Position numbers and translations under genes: made by a program. 64,000 bases of DNA from an uncultured Desulfobacteraceae bacterium (lineage in GTDB: Bacteria; Desulfobacterota; Desulfobacteria; Desulfobacterales; UBA5852), in NCBI GenBank assembly GCA_913060875.1, contig CAJXSL010000002.1, forward strand, positions 62,001 to 126,000, given 5' to 3'. This document shows, one piece after another, positions 44,028-53,276 of this stretch (its first letter is position 1; every line of letters begins with the position of its first letter). The notes below the pieces were generated by a model. That model was not told the origin of the DNA and searched no databases. It saw only the letters and a list, made by a program, of their open reading frames with translations.

Positions 44028-45458
44028 TCACGCCTCGGATACCACCCGCGCAAACAGCTTGTCGGCTTTCCGGACCCAGCGCCGGAAGGCCTGAGGGTCC
44101 CATTTTTCAGGGTATTGACTGTAGTGGCAAAAAATCTTGCGGCCCATGGTGGTCGCCCGGTTAAGTTTCAGGAGCAATCCCGGCCGCGAGATTCCCCGGA
44201 TCAACGTCATCAGGGTCGCCTTGAGGTCCGGTGTTTCAAACAGTCCGTTGATGGACGGCGTCAGCATCTCACCGCTGAGAATGTCCTTGCGCATCAGGAA
44301 GGCCAATTCCCCATGGCTCAGGTCCTGAAGAATCTCCTTGAGGGCCGCCAGGGCCGCAAAATGACGGCCCCGGCCGGGACCACCAAACCACATGCGGTTG
44401 TATGGCCAGAGACCGTCAATATGTGTGTTGCCCGCCTCCAGCGCGTTGGCAATGGTGCGGGCGGCCAGCATGCCCCCCACCAGAGCCCCGCCCACACCGC
44501 ACCCGGTGGTGGGAATGACCTGTCCGGCGGCATCGCCCACGGCCAGGAAACCGGAAGCCGCAAGGCTGTAGGGCGACCGGCCCACCAGAACCGTTCCGCC
44601 GCCGCCGCGCAATGTTTCCGCCCGGATGGAGGGTCGCTGCCGAATCATCTCCTCCACGATGGCGCGCGGATCGACGCGGCCCGGCGCATCCTTGACGCCG
44701 CCCCCCACATCGATCACGTCCGCATGGTGTCGATGGGTCCAGAAATAACCGCGGTAGGCACCGTAGCGGTAATGATCCGTTAAATCGTCTTCATCAGCCC
44801 GGTCCATATCCAGACGCCTGACCGTCCGATGGACCACAGCCAGGTCGCCCTTGGAAAAGGGGCGATTGATGGGCGACGCGCCCTGGAGACCGGTGCGCAG
44901 CGCCGCGCGGTATCCGGTGGCATCCACGGTCACATCGGCACCGACATCAAACGTCTGCTCGCTCTGCCCTTCGGTTACCCGCATCCCTTCGACGACCACA
45001 TCGCCCAGGGCCGCACCGGTGTTCCCAAGGAGTCCGTCAACCCGGTGGCCATATACGATGCGTGCGCCGGCATCGACGGCCTGCTGCCGCAGCAGGCGGT
45101 TCAGAACCACACGATCGGTGGTAATATAGCGAAAATCCACATCGTTGCGGGTCCGGCCGGAAAGATCCGGCGCCCTGATCTGCAATTGTTTCATGACGTG
45201 AGGCTCGAACAGGTTGGCATCCAACTCGTCTTTTTTAACCAGAGGCCCTTCATAGCCGTCCGGCCCCATGGTGGGCAGATCAAATCCGGCGGCTTCCAAA
45301 GCATTTTTTTCAACCGCGTCCGACCAGTTGTGGCACGCCTCGGTTTCGTCCCCGTTTTCAAATACAACGACCCCGACACCGGCCCGCGCCAAATCGCGGG
45401 CCAGAACAGTGCCACCCGGCCCACCTCCGGCCACCACCACCTGATATCGATCCACCAA
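44028..45458 (-). CDS. FAD-dependent oxidoreductase, geranylgeranyl reductase-like
   Basis: The 476-residue flavoprotein has the FAD motif YQVVVAGGGPGGTVLARDLA at the N-terminus. GFLAVGDAAGQVIPTTGCG is the second FAD motif, preceded by RSPYSLAA. These are typical of geranylgeranyl reductase-like or lycopene cyclase-like enzymes that act on isoprenoids or lipids. The substrate is unknown. The C-terminal ~120 residues are helical. The start is TTG at 45458 or GTG at 45455; both follow GAGGGGG. It is 45 bases downstream of the YugP gene on the same strand. Confidence 0.85.
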   Translation of the reverse strand: MVDRYQVVVAGGGPGGTVLARDLARAGVGVVVFENGDETEACHNWSDAVEKNALEAAGFDLPTMGPDGYEGPLVKKDELDANLFEPHVMKQLQIRAPDLSGRTRNDVDFRYITTDRVVLNRLLRQQAVDAGARIVYGHRVDGLLGNTGAALGDVVVEGMRVTEGQSEQTFDVGADVTVDATGYRAALRTGLQGASPINRPFSKGDLAVVHRTVRRLDMDRADEDDLTDHYRYGAYRGYFWTHRHHADVIDVGGGVKDAPGRVDPRAIVEEMIRQRPSIRAETLRGGGGTVLVGRSPYSLAASGFLAVGDAAGQVIPTTGCGVGGALVGGMLAARTIANALEAGNTHIDGLWPYNRMWFGGPGRGRHFAALAALKEILQDLSHGELAFLMRKDILSGEMLTPSINGLFETPDLKATLMTLIRGISRPGLLLKLNRATTMGRKIFCHYSQYPEKWDPQAFRRWVRKADKLFARVVSEA

Positions 45459-45503
45459 CGAATCCCCCTCTCGCCTTCTGCTACCTTATTTGGTTTTCCA
45501 ACG

Positions 45504-46187
45504 TCATCGTCTCAACAACCGGATCCAGCGCCAAACGTTCAGCAGGCCCACAAGTGCGCCGGCAACATAGGTCAGGGCACAGGCCAGCAGGATTTTGCGG
45601 GCCGCCGGTATGTCTTCGGGCGGAATATAACGTCCCTCCTCAAGAAGGGGCAATGCCCGCCGAAAACTGGCGTCAAGCTCGGTCGGCAGGGTCAGCAGGT
45701 GAATCCCCAGGGGAATGCACAAGGTCCCCAGCCCCCCGAGGAAGATTAGCACACCCGTGGCCGGAACCCTCGTTATCAGTGCCATCAGGGGGACGGCCAT
45801 CATGACAAATGCGCCGAGTCGCTCCAGGCGTGCGGCCAGCCCCACCAAACGCGTGCGGGTTCGCAGGGGCGGGTAGCCCTGCTGGTCCTGAATGGCATGA
45901 CCGACCTCGTGCGCGGCCACCACAGCGGCGGTAAGCGTTCGCCGTCCGCACCGGGCGCGGGTGAGACCGACCCTTTTTCTTTCCGGATCGTAATGGTCTC
46001 CGACCGGCGTTTCGGTCACAGGCACCGCACCGAGATCATGTCGATCCAGGATCAGCCGGGCCAGATCGAAGCCGTTACCGGAAAAGTATTCCTCCCGGTC
46101 GTAGCGGTTTAAAACCCACCGGGCCCACCCGTAGGGACCGTAGAGTACGACAAGAACCACAATGACAAGAATGATGACCATAACCAT
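45504..46187 (-). CDS. Zinc metallopeptidase, YugP family
   Basis: The 227-residue membrane protein has a TM helix at 1-20 and the zinc motif HEVGHAIQD (about 92-100) in a short cytoplasmic or periplasmic loop. Two helices follow (about 130-175), and a last helix (about 205-223). YugP-like M48-type peptidases are zinc-dependent and of unknown substrate. The gene leads a minus-strand pair with the FAD oxidoreductase. ATG at 46187 or 46181 is possible. Confidence 0.88.
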   Translation of the reverse strand: MVMVIILVIVVLVVLYGPYGWARWVLNRYDREEYFSGNGFDLARLILDRHDLGAVPVTETPVGDHYDPERKRVGLTRARCGRRTLTAAVVAAHEVGHAIQDQQGYPPLRTRTRLVGLAARLERLGAFVMMAVPLMALITRVPATGVLIFLGGLGTLCIPLGIHLLTLPTELDASFRRALPLLEEGRYIPPEDIPAARKILLACALTYVAGALVGLLNVWRWIRLLRR

Positions 46188-46348
46188 CTGCGCTCACAAG
46201 AAATAACCATCATCATGCGTTGCGCCCGGACGCCTGACAGGTCAGGATTGTTTTGACTTGTCTATACCATAGGCGATAGCTTTGGGCGAATTGAAATGCC
46301 GGGCGATGGCATGATCATTTCGGCCGCCCCGCAACAGGAGAATGTCAC

Positions 46349-47179
46349 ATGCTGGAAATCGGACGCTACAATACCCTCGTGGTGCAAAGAGAAGTGGATT
46401 TTGGTCTTTACCTCAACCCCAAGGCGGAAGAAGTTCTGCTGCCATCCAAATACGTGCCCCGTAACGTGCGCCCCGGCGACACCCTGCGGGTTTTCGTGTA
46501 CACGGATTCCGAGGATCGCCCCGTGGCCACCACCCTCACGCCCAAGGCGGTGGTCGGTGAGGTCGCCTATCTCAGGGTCAAGGACATTTCACCGATCGGC
46601 TGTTTCATGGACTGGGGCCTGGAAAAGGATCTTCTGGTCCCCAAAAACGAGCAGCAGGGCAAAATGCAGGTCGGACGACGCTATGTCGTCAAAGTCCTGT
46701 TGGATCCGAAAACCAACCGCGTCTACGGTTCCACCCGTATCGCCCGCCATTGCGCTAAAGCCGACCAGGAGCTTCGCACGGGCCAGCAGGTCAGTCTGAT
46801 GATCATCCAGTTTTCCAAGCTCGGCACACTGGCCGTGGTGGATAATCAGTATCTGGGGATGATCTACCACAGCGATACGTATGAAGTCCTCAAAATCGGC
46901 AGTCGGCGGCCTGGCTATATCCGCAAAATCCGCAGCGACGGTAAAATCGATCTTACCCTGAAAAAACCCGGGCCCGTTTCGCTTTCCGATTCCGGCCGGC
47001 GCATCATGGAAGCCCTGGAGAAGGCCGGCGGCTTTCTCCCCTTACATGACAAAAGCAGCCCCGGGGAAATCACCGAACACTTCCAGATGAGCAAAAAAGA
47101 GTTCAAACGGGCCATTGGCGGCCTCTATAAAAAAAGGCTGATCGAAATTACAAACCAAGGCATCCGTCTTGTTAAGTGA
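46349..47179 (+). CDS. S1 RNA-binding protein, CvfB family
   Basis: The 276-residue protein is made of S1-like domains. It has GRYNTLVVQREVDFGLYLNP at the start and then EEVLLPSKYVPRNVRPGD. The second S1 has VAYLRVKDISPIGCFMDWGL, and a third YRKIRSDGKIDLTLKKPG region follows. A C-terminal winged-helix completes it (FQMSKKEFKRAIGGLYKKRL). CvfB binds RNA and regulates virulence or RNA turnover in Firmicutes. Its role here is unknown. It stands alone in a divergent position from YugP. Confidence 0.9.
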   Translation: MLEIGRYNTLVVQREVDFGLYLNPKAEEVLLPSKYVPRNVRPGDTLRVFVYTDSEDRPVATTLTPKAVVGEVAYLRVKDISPIGCFMDWGLEKDLLVPKNEQQGKMQVGRRYVVKVLLDPKTNRVYGSTRIARHCAKADQELRTGQQVSLMIIQFSKLGTLAVVDNQYLGMIYHSDTYEVLKIGSRRPGYIRKIRSDGKIDLTLKKPGPVSLSDSGRRIMEALEKAGGFLPLHDKSSPGEITEHFQMSKKEFKRAIGGLYKKRLIEITNQGIRLVK

Positions 47180-47213
47180 GTCCCTTCCCCCTAAAGGAGG
47201 CCTCAGATCGATA

Positions 47214-47792
47214 CTAATCGCCCGCCAGAAGCACCGCCCGTCCACCCTTGTCGGATGGGCTTCCGACCCTTTTCAGCCCTGCATCGACGGCTTTTGCAAC
47301 CATGGCGCGGAAAGACGATCGGCTGACATGCAGCTTGGGTTCGACCACCAGGAGTTTGCCGCCCGGCGCCAACATGGACTGGATCTCCGTGAAAAAGAAT
47401 TGCGGGTCGGGCGTTTCGTGGACCATATAAAAGGCCAGGATGAAATTGGCCTGACATTCCAGGCCGATCCCGTTCGCACGGCACTGGTGATACACGATTC
47501 GATCGGCAACGCCATGACGATGGGCTTTTTTCCGAACACGCCCCAGCATGTCGGCCTGCAGGTCGACGGCAATGACCTGTCCGGAAGCCCCGACCAGTTT
47601 AGCCATATCGATGGTGAAAAATCCCGGACCGCACCCCACGTCCACCGCCGTATCTCCCGGCTGAATATAGTCACCAACCAGCTTGGTCGGATTCTGGAGC
47701 CAACGTCGAACCCAATTATCAAGCATGAAGGCCATTTGATAAGGGCAAACCCGCCCCCCTTGATGGGGGTCACCAATCAAGTTTGACGCCAT
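47214..47792 (-). CDS. Class I SAM-dependent methyltransferase
   Basis: The 192-residue protein has the SAM motif AVDVGCGPGFFTIDMA (motif I) and VIAVDLQADML (motif II). ILAFYMVHETPD is motif IV, and LLVVEPKLHVS is motif VI. A substrate cannot be inferred. It is 47 bases downstream of the MarR regulator gene and is probably its operon partner. Confidence 0.85.
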   Translation of the reverse strand: MASNLIGDPHQGGRVCPYQMAFMLDNWVRRWLQNPTKLVGDYIQPGDTAVDVGCGPGFFTIDMAKLVGASGQVIAVDLQADMLGRVRKKAHRHGVADRIVYHQCRANGIGLECQANFILAFYMVHETPDPQFFFTEIQSMLAPGGKLLVVEPKLHVSRSSFRAMVAKAVDAGLKRVGSPSDKGGRAVLLAGD

Positions 47793-47839
47793 TTCATCCC
47801 CCTAAGGTGTTTAGATAATATACACTAATAATAAATTTT

Positions 47840-48298
47840 TTAGTCGAGCGTTTTTTTGAGAAACGCTTCCAGTTTTTCCAGGAATTCGATAAGGAAATCG
47901 ATACGCTTTTTATCCAGATTCATGAAATATGCTTTGAATCCGCCATCCATGGTTTCATGCCAATGCCTATGGGCATAGTAAGCGGTTTTCCCCTTGCTGG
48001 TCAGTTTGACGATGGCCCGCGAGCTGTTCTGCGGATCGGTAATTTTTGCTGTAAGTCCTTTTTTTTCCATCCTTTTCAGATTCTGTGAGATGGCCCCTTT
48101 GGTCACCCCAAGAAGCTTTGACAAATCCGTCACACTGGCGGCTTCATCTTGATCGCCCACAATTTCGACCAAATGAATTTCCGTGCTTGTGAGGTATTCG
48201 TCCGTACCGAAACGGCGTGGCACCTGCTCCAATTTCACGGCCAGCGCCACCACCGCCTGGAACCGTTCATGCAGGGCATGGATTGATCTTGGATTCAT
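47840..48298 (-). CDS. MarR family transcriptional regulator
   Basis: The 152-residue winged-helix protein has the MarR layout with an N-terminal dimer helix. The recognition helix is TDLSKLLGVTKGAISQNLKRMEKKG (about 60-84), then the wing KITDPQNSSRAIVKLTSKGK. It probably controls its own gene and the methyltransferase that follows. A near-palindrome TTAAG-N10-CTTAA lies within the promoter region just upstream. Confidence 0.88.
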   Translation of the reverse strand: MNPRSIHALHERFQAVVALAVKLEQVPRRFGTDEYLTSTEIHLVEIVGDQDEAASVTDLSKLLGVTKGAISQNLKRMEKKGLTAKITDPQNSSRAIVKLTSKGKTAYYAHRHWHETMDGGFKAYFMNLDKKRIDFLIEFLEKLEAFLKKTLD

Positions 48299-48301
48299 GC
48301 C

Positions 48302-48333
48302 TTAAGCGTATATCTACTTAACACCATTGTCAA
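48302..48333 (-). promoter_or_regulatory. Candidate promoter and MarR operator
   Basis: On the minus strand TTGACA (48333-48328) is followed by TATACG (48312-48307), with a 15-base spacer. A near-palindrome TTAAG (48302-48306), 10 bases, CTTAA (48317-48321) overlaps the -10 box. The short spacer is not ideal. Confidence 0.4.
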
Positions 48334-48339
48334 CCTGCG

Positions 48340-48534
48340 CTAGGGCCAAAGGACCTTCAGATCCCGCAGCATTCGGCTGACCACCATACCGTGTTCGGCC
48401 AAAAAAATGGTCAGTTCCTCCAGGGCCTCCTCTTCGATGCTGACGCCGCCCGATAGAATAAGCTCGGCCAGGCTGGCGGCTGCGTCCAGCATACGATCAT
48501 AGGCGTCGGCGTCTTTTTTGAGCATCGGGGACAT
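48340..48534 (-). CDS. Short YebG-like protein, N-terminally truncated paralogue
   Basis: The 64-residue protein matches the central and C-terminal part of YebG. LKKDADAYDRMLDAAASLAE compares with VKKEAEAYDKMLDAAENLAG in the neighbouring full-length gene at 48698. It lacks about 20 residues of the N-terminal beta-hairpin. An in-frame TGA lies 13 codons upstream of the ATG, so it is not just a wrong start, and AAGGA precedes the ATG. It may be a functional short form or a decaying duplicate. Confidence 0.65.
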   Translation of the reverse strand: MSPMLKKDADAYDRMLDAAASLAELILSGGVSIEEEALEELTIFLAEHGMVVSRMLRDLKVLWP

Positions 48535-48697
48535 TATCGATCCTTCGGCAGCATTATGTCCTTTGCCGCATCACGGACGGTGTTTCACCGTCGACGGCGC
48601 GGACGGGGCAGACACGATGTCCGGAAATTCGTTACGCCGGACCAAACATCCCGACCACAGGGCGTTCGGGGTCGGCCGGCTCTCTCACGGGCGTTCC

Positions 48698-49033
48698 TTA
48701 TTTGGACTGCCGCTTGGCCTTGCCGGTTTTGGCCGCTTTCGTTTCAGTGGTTGGGGAGGATTTCTCAGGCACGGTTTCCGAGGGCGACATGATCGGCTTG
48801 ATGCCTTTGAGGATTTTGACCACCTCGGGACCGTTTTTGGCCAGATGGATCGCAATGGCATCGACGGTCGCGTCTTCGATCACCACGTCAAGTTCGCTGG
48901 ATTTGATGAACCCCGCCAGGTTCTCAGCGGCATCGAGCATTTTATCATAGGCTTCCGCCTCTTTTTTAACGTCAAATACCTTGTCGAGTTCAACACCGTT
49001 GCGTACCACGACATATCGTGTAATCACCGCCAT
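48698..49033 (-). CDS. yebG: YebG family protein
   Basis: The 111-residue protein matches E. coli YebG, a DNA damage-inducible protein of the SOS regulon. The opening MAVITRYVVVRNGVELDKVF and the motif KKEAEAYDKMLDAA are very close to the E. coli protein. The C-terminus here is a Ser/Thr/Lys-rich tail. The role of YebG is unknown. AAGGAG precedes the start. I found no clear LexA site within the 49 bases upstream. The gene lies just after the penicillin-acylase gene, in the same direction. Confidence 0.85.
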   Translation of the reverse strand: MAVITRYVVVRNGVELDKVFDVKKEAEAYDKMLDAAENLAGFIKSSELDVVIEDATVDAIAIHLAKNGPEVVKILKGIKPIMSPSETVPEKSSPTTETKAAKTGKAKRQSK

Positions 49034-49082
49034 ATAGAGGTTCTCCTTCTGCTTGGGGTTGTGCGTTTGACTTGCTCCGTTC

Positions 49083-51473
49083 TCAGGGCGCCAGTACCAT
49101 CCCGGATTGGGCATGGGATCGAATGGCGCTGTCGCTGAACCACCAGTACTGCTTTGCTCCGTTGATAAAGGGTTCGATCTGGTCCCCGGCATGGGGATGA
49201 AACACACGCCCGCTGACACCGCCGGGGATGACGGCCACCACTTTGTCCGTGTCACCGAGGTCTGCTACCATGCGCAGGGACGCGGAAAAAGAAACCGCAA
49301 AGGTGTCGTTGAAGTCGTATAGCCCGCGGCGCAGCGTTTCCCCGGATCCGCTGACGCCGTGCTTGCCACCGCCCAAAAACCCTTTCCCGAAACCGTTCCG
49401 GCGAATCGGACTGACGAACTCGATGGTGTGGGCCTTGCGCCATTGCCACTGGCCCATGTCCGTGCCAAATCGGGCAACAAGATCAGCAAATGCCTCGCGC
49501 GCCGCTACGTACAGGTTATCGTCCAGGGTTTCCTGCCTGTCCGATGTGGCGATATCGTCAAACCACGACGACTGCCCCTTTGCCACCATGTTCTGGAAGC
49601 GCTCCTGCCAGAAGTACCAGGTGGCCAGCATGTGGCGGGTCAGGGACTCACCCAACTCGTCCTGAAATACCGTTATGGCCCAGTGGTTATAAATGGTGTG
49701 GAAGATGGTGGGCGCCACCAGGTCGGCATCATCTTCAAATTCCCATTGTGCCAGGATAATTCCCATGTCCCGGGTATCCTCGTGGGCCTTCAACACCGGG
49801 ACCATAATGGGCACGAGTGCTTCCGCGAGAAGGTTGCGGGTGTCGCGCTGGAACTGCCAATGGTCGTCTGCGGAGATGGAGGGGGTGGCTTCCAGCAAGG
49901 CTTTTAATCGCCGGTATCGGTAGGAAGACGCAAAATAGGAGGAATAATAGTAGGGATAGTCCGCCCCTACGGTTTTATGATTGCAGGTGCCCACCCACCC
50001 CTTTTCCGGGTTGCTGGCCTGGGGCATGTCGTCGAAAGGAATCCAGTCGGACCAGTTGTCCCGGCCTGCACCGACGCGGTAAGGCACCGTTCCGTCGCCA
50101 CGGATTCGCCGGGGCAGTGTTCCCGAAACATGCCAGCCGATGTTGCCCTGGCGGTCGGCGAAAACAAAATTGAGCTGAATCGTGTTCCAGTTGCGCAGGG
50201 CCTTGCGGAACCCTTCCGCAGAGGTCGCCTGCATGGTCCGTACAAATTGGATGTCGGGTGCCATGACTTCGGCCATGGCCCATCGCAGGGACAGGACCTT
50301 GTCGGTTTCCAATTGAGGGAAGACATCCGATATGACCGGTCCCCGCCTGGTGAGGCGAATCGTGAATTTCTCTTCGCCGAAGCCCCGCGGATCGGCATCA
50401 TCTTTAAACCGCAAGGTCTCCTCGATAACTTCGAAGGGAATTGATCGGTCGCCCTCCAGGTACCGCCCGGTATCCGATGGGTCCAGGGTTTCCACATAGA
50501 GGTCCTGAACATCACCATAGGCGTTGGTAATACCGGCAGCCACATGATCGTTGCGAAAGATGGGCATGCTGGGCAAGCCGGGAATATGAACCCCCACGAC
50601 CCTAAGCTCCGGCGTTATCAGGCCACAGGGGTACCAGGGCCCGGGCAGGATACGCGCATCCAGGTGGGGATCGTTGGCCAGGATGGGTTTGTCGTTCGGT
50701 GACAGCCCCGGACCGGCAGCCCAATTATTGCTGCCCATGGTCATGGGCTGGTCTTCCAGGTAGGCCAGAAGATCCTGCTGGGCCGCAAGACCGAGGCGGA
50801 TTCCCGAAGCGGGCGGTGGAGGGTTCGATACAAGCCCCCCCTCGTCTTCATCGGGATTGATGTTCAGGGGAAACAGCTCGACGGCTTTCTCCGGCCCCAG
50901 CTTGTCAATCAGCATCTGGGCAATGATTTCGGTCTTGATATTGGCCGACGTGCTCCAGCTCATGTAGTACATGATGGCCAGTGCATCGCTCAGTGACCAG
51001 GGCGCGGGTTGAAGTCCGGCCAGATCGAATTCCAGATGATGATCTTCCGGACAGGTTTGGATAAACGCATTGATCCCTTCGATGTACGCATTCAACAGTC
51101 CGGTAACGTCATTTTGCAGCAGGCGTGCATGGCGTTCGGCCAGGCGCCGGACGCCGATGGTTCGCATGCGCCGGTCCAGGGGCAGCGCCTTGGCGCCCAC
51201 CAGTTCGGATATGCGGCCGGATGCCACCATGCGGGTGAGTTCCATCTGGAACAAACGATCCTGGGCCGTGACAAATCCCATGGCCCGGAAAGCATCCGGC
51301 AGGTTGTCCGCGTAGATGTAGGGCATGCCCTTTTCATCACGCAGCACCTCGACCGGTTGCCGTAACCCTGTCATCACAAGGGTTCCCGAATCCTGATAAG
51401 AATTTAATGAAGCGCATCCATAAAGGAGCCCGGTCATCATGAGAACGATCAGCACAGGACGGAACAATGGCAT
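49083..51473 (-). CDS. Penicillin acylase family lipoprotein
   Basis: The 796-residue protein has a lipobox LLYGC (Cys about residue 20). It has the A chain (to about 245), then the autocleavage site MGSNNWAAGPG with Ser as N-terminal nucleophile. The B chain follows, with NDPHLDARILPGPWYPCGL and NDHVAAGITNAYGDVQDLYV. These match Ntn-hydrolases of the penicillin G acylase/AHL acylase family. It should be processed in the periplasm and cleave amides such as acyl-homoserine lactones or beta-lactams. The lipid anchor is a variation. The substrate is unknown. It precedes the yebG pair. Confidence 0.92.
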   Translation of the reverse strand: MPLFRPVLIVLMMTGLLYGCASLNSYQDSGTLVMTGLRQPVEVLRDEKGMPYIYADNLPDAFRAMGFVTAQDRLFQMELTRMVASGRISELVGAKALPLDRRMRTIGVRRLAERHARLLQNDVTGLLNAYIEGINAFIQTCPEDHHLEFDLAGLQPAPWSLSDALAIMYYMSWSTSANIKTEIIAQMLIDKLGPEKAVELFPLNINPDEDEGGLVSNPPPPASGIRLGLAAQQDLLAYLEDQPMTMGSNNWAAGPGLSPNDKPILANDPHLDARILPGPWYPCGLITPELRVVGVHIPGLPSMPIFRNDHVAAGITNAYGDVQDLYVETLDPSDTGRYLEGDRSIPFEVIEETLRFKDDADPRGFGEEKFTIRLTRRGPVISDVFPQLETDKVLSLRWAMAEVMAPDIQFVRTMQATSAEGFRKALRNWNTIQLNFVFADRQGNIGWHVSGTLPRRIRGDGTVPYRVGAGRDNWSDWIPFDDMPQASNPEKGWVGTCNHKTVGADYPYYYSSYFASSYRYRRLKALLEATPSISADDHWQFQRDTRNLLAEALVPIMVPVLKAHEDTRDMGIILAQWEFEDDADLVAPTIFHTIYNHWAITVFQDELGESLTRHMLATWYFWQERFQNMVAKGQSSWFDDIATSDRQETLDDNLYVAAREAFADLVARFGTDMGQWQWRKAHTIEFVSPIRRNGFGKGFLGGGKHGVSGSGETLRRGLYDFNDTFAVSFSASLRMVADLGDTDKVVAVIPGGVSGRVFHPHAGDQIEPFINGAKQYWWFSDSAIRSHAQSGMVLAP

Positions 51474-51543
51474 GGTGTTTTCCCTTTAGCGTCAATCACA
51501 TGCTGTAGCACACTTGGGGTGAGGGTTGTTTGATGAAGGAACG

Positions 51544-51969
51544 TCAGTCATCCTGCTTCGAAGAATCGGAGGTGTCGGCTTTGCCGGCATCGCTCGGGTC
51601 TGTATCCTTCTTGAAAAAACGCCCCGATGCCGGTACGGCAAGATAGTAGAAGGCGGCTGCAAAGCAAACCATATTGGCAATGGAAAGCCACATGGCGGAA
51701 GCATTTTTACCGGCAAATAGAAACGCGAAAAAACCACCGTAGAGCACAATAAAAATACTGGAAAGCATGGCCATGACCCGGGCCCAGCGTCTGCCCTTGT
51801 AAAGAAACGTGCAGACGATCCCCCCGGCAATGGCAAACTTGATGAAAGAATTGGGATCGTAATAGGCGTAGGTCGTAAAAAGAAAACAGCACCACCCGGC
51901 AAACGTCAGCAGCACCGCACGTTGGACGGGTTGGGGCATCAACTCCAGTTCCGGAAGGGGTATCAGCAT
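51544..51969 (-). CDS. Hypothetical membrane protein
   Basis: The 141-residue protein has four hydrophobic helices (roughly 15-34, 40-58, 66-86 and 92-111) and an acidic, Ser/Asp-rich tail (ending DTSDSSKQDD). No family is recognised. The start at 51969 has AAAGGAA. It lies 70 bases upstream of the acylase gene on the same minus strand. Confidence 0.7.
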   Translation of the reverse strand: MLIPLPELELMPQPVQRAVLLTFAGWCCFLFTTYAYYDPNSFIKFAIAGGIVCTFLYKGRRWARVMAMLSSIFIVLYGGFFAFLFAGKNASAMWLSIANMVCFAAAFYYLAVPASGRFFKKDTDPSDAGKADTSDSSKQDD

Positions 51970-52144
51970 GGGCAATTCCTTTCGGATCGACAAATGGGGT
52001 TAGCAATCTTCGATTTATATCGTGTGCAGTATACACGGATTGCCGAAGTGCCGCCAGACGAAAATCCCCGGGAGGCATCCGTCAGGCAGAGCGCCTATCG
52101 GATCCGTCTCCGCAAACCGACGCGATTTTGCCAAGATGCCGATC

Positions 52145-52897
52145 TCAGATATAACGCCGTGCGCCGGCATAACGGCTTTTAAAATAGCCGTTCGACAACG
52201 ATGCCATGCGGATGGTTTTGCCACGCCCGGGAGCATGAATAAACTGTCCATTGCCGCTGTAAAGCCCCACATGGGAAACACGTGAGCGGCTTCCAGTGGC
52301 AAAAAAAACCAGATCCCCCGGTTGCAGGGCGCTGCGGGACACCGGCCGACCGGTCTGGAATTGGGCCCGGGAGTTGCGTGGCAATTCCATCCCGTTGAGG
52401 CGATAGACCGTCATGGTCAGCCCGCTGCAGTCGAATCCGTAGCGGGCTGAAGTCCCCCCCCAGCGGTAGGGGGTTCCGATAAAACGGTGCGCGGTATGGA
52501 CGAGGTCTTCCCGGAGGTGTGACCGCGCACTCTGGGCGCGGCCGGGCCGAACCACGTAAAAGTCATCGATAACCCCGCGCGCCTGCAATTCGACAGCCCG
52601 CTCGCGCGCCCTGCTTTTGGTATCGAACCTGTCGAACCGCACCTTACAGAGGCCGTCCAAATCAATAAAATAATAGGTATCGAGTCCATGAGCGGCCAGA
52701 CGATCGGCATACATGGCCGCCCGTTCGGTAGTGGAAAACGCCCCCACCTGAATGGTGAAGGCGATGGAAGGCAGCAACGATTCAACAGGCGGCGGATACG
52801 GAACGGGAGTTGTCGCTTGTGGCGGCATGCCCACCGATGAACGGCATCCCGCCAGAAGAAGGATCAGCAGCAAGGCGTATCGGTGGGCACCGATCAA
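52145..52897 (-). CDS. NlpC/P60 (C40) peptidase lipoprotein with SPOR domain
   Basis: The 250-residue protein starts with a lipobox LLLAGC (Cys about 18). A SPOR domain (about 46-118: FTIQVGAFSTTERAAMYADR) follows, which in the family binds denuded peptidoglycan. The C40 domain (about 130-245) has the catalytic Cys in YGFDCSGLTMTVY, the His in RVSHVGLYSG and a third polar residue in FIHAPGRG. It should cleave cell-wall peptides at division sites. The start is TTG at 52897 and overlaps the preceding gene's stop. Confidence 0.92.
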   Translation of the reverse strand: MIGAHRYALLLILLLAGCRSSVGMPPQATTPVPYPPPVESLLPSIAFTIQVGAFSTTERAAMYADRLAAHGLDTYYFIDLDGLCKVRFDRFDTKSRARERAVELQARGVIDDFYVVRPGRAQSARSHLREDLVHTAHRFIGTPYRWGGTSARYGFDCSGLTMTVYRLNGMELPRNSRAQFQTGRPVSRSALQPGDLVFFATGSRSRVSHVGLYSGNGQFIHAPGRGKTIRMASLSNGYFKSRYAGARRYI

Positions 52898-53238
52898 GGC
52901 CGGCCCTCCACGAACGGATCGATCAGGGGATCGCCGAGGCCCAAGAATCCATCGGCCGCCACGAGACGCGCCAGCTCCGGCCCCATGGCGGCCACCCCGC
53001 CGGCATCCGGTGGCGGAACAGGCAAAGGCCGGCGCAGGAAAAAGCGGCGGGGCACAAATTTCTGCAACATGGTGACGAAGTGCTGATAGTCCTCGAAATC
53101 TTCTTTGGGGTAGCTTTTGATTTCCACGTACCGCTTCCGGGACAATAGAAAGTAGGTATAACGTTCAACGTCGGCCAGACAGCCGAAAATGCCCCGCCGG
53201 TATGCCTTGTAGCCAATGAGGTGCATGCCATGCCTCAT
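52894..53238 (-). CDS. Hypothetical protein, 114 residues
   Basis: The protein is basic and aromatic in the first half (HLIGYKAYRRGIFGCLADVER, YFLLSRKRYVEIKSYPKEDF) and Pro/Gly-rich later (LPVPPPDAGGVAAMGPELAR). No family is recognised. It overlaps the NlpC/P60 gene by four bases, so they are translationally coupled. A role in the same envelope process is inference. Confidence 0.65.
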   Translation of the reverse strand: MRHGMHLIGYKAYRRGIFGCLADVERYTYFLLSRKRYVEIKSYPKEDFEDYQHFVTMLQKFVPRRFFLRRPLPVPPPDAGGVAAMGPELARLVAADGFLGLGDPLIDPFVEGRP

Positions 53239-53276
53239 AACTAAAAAAAGTTAGCAACCTCCCGAATCCCGGGCTC

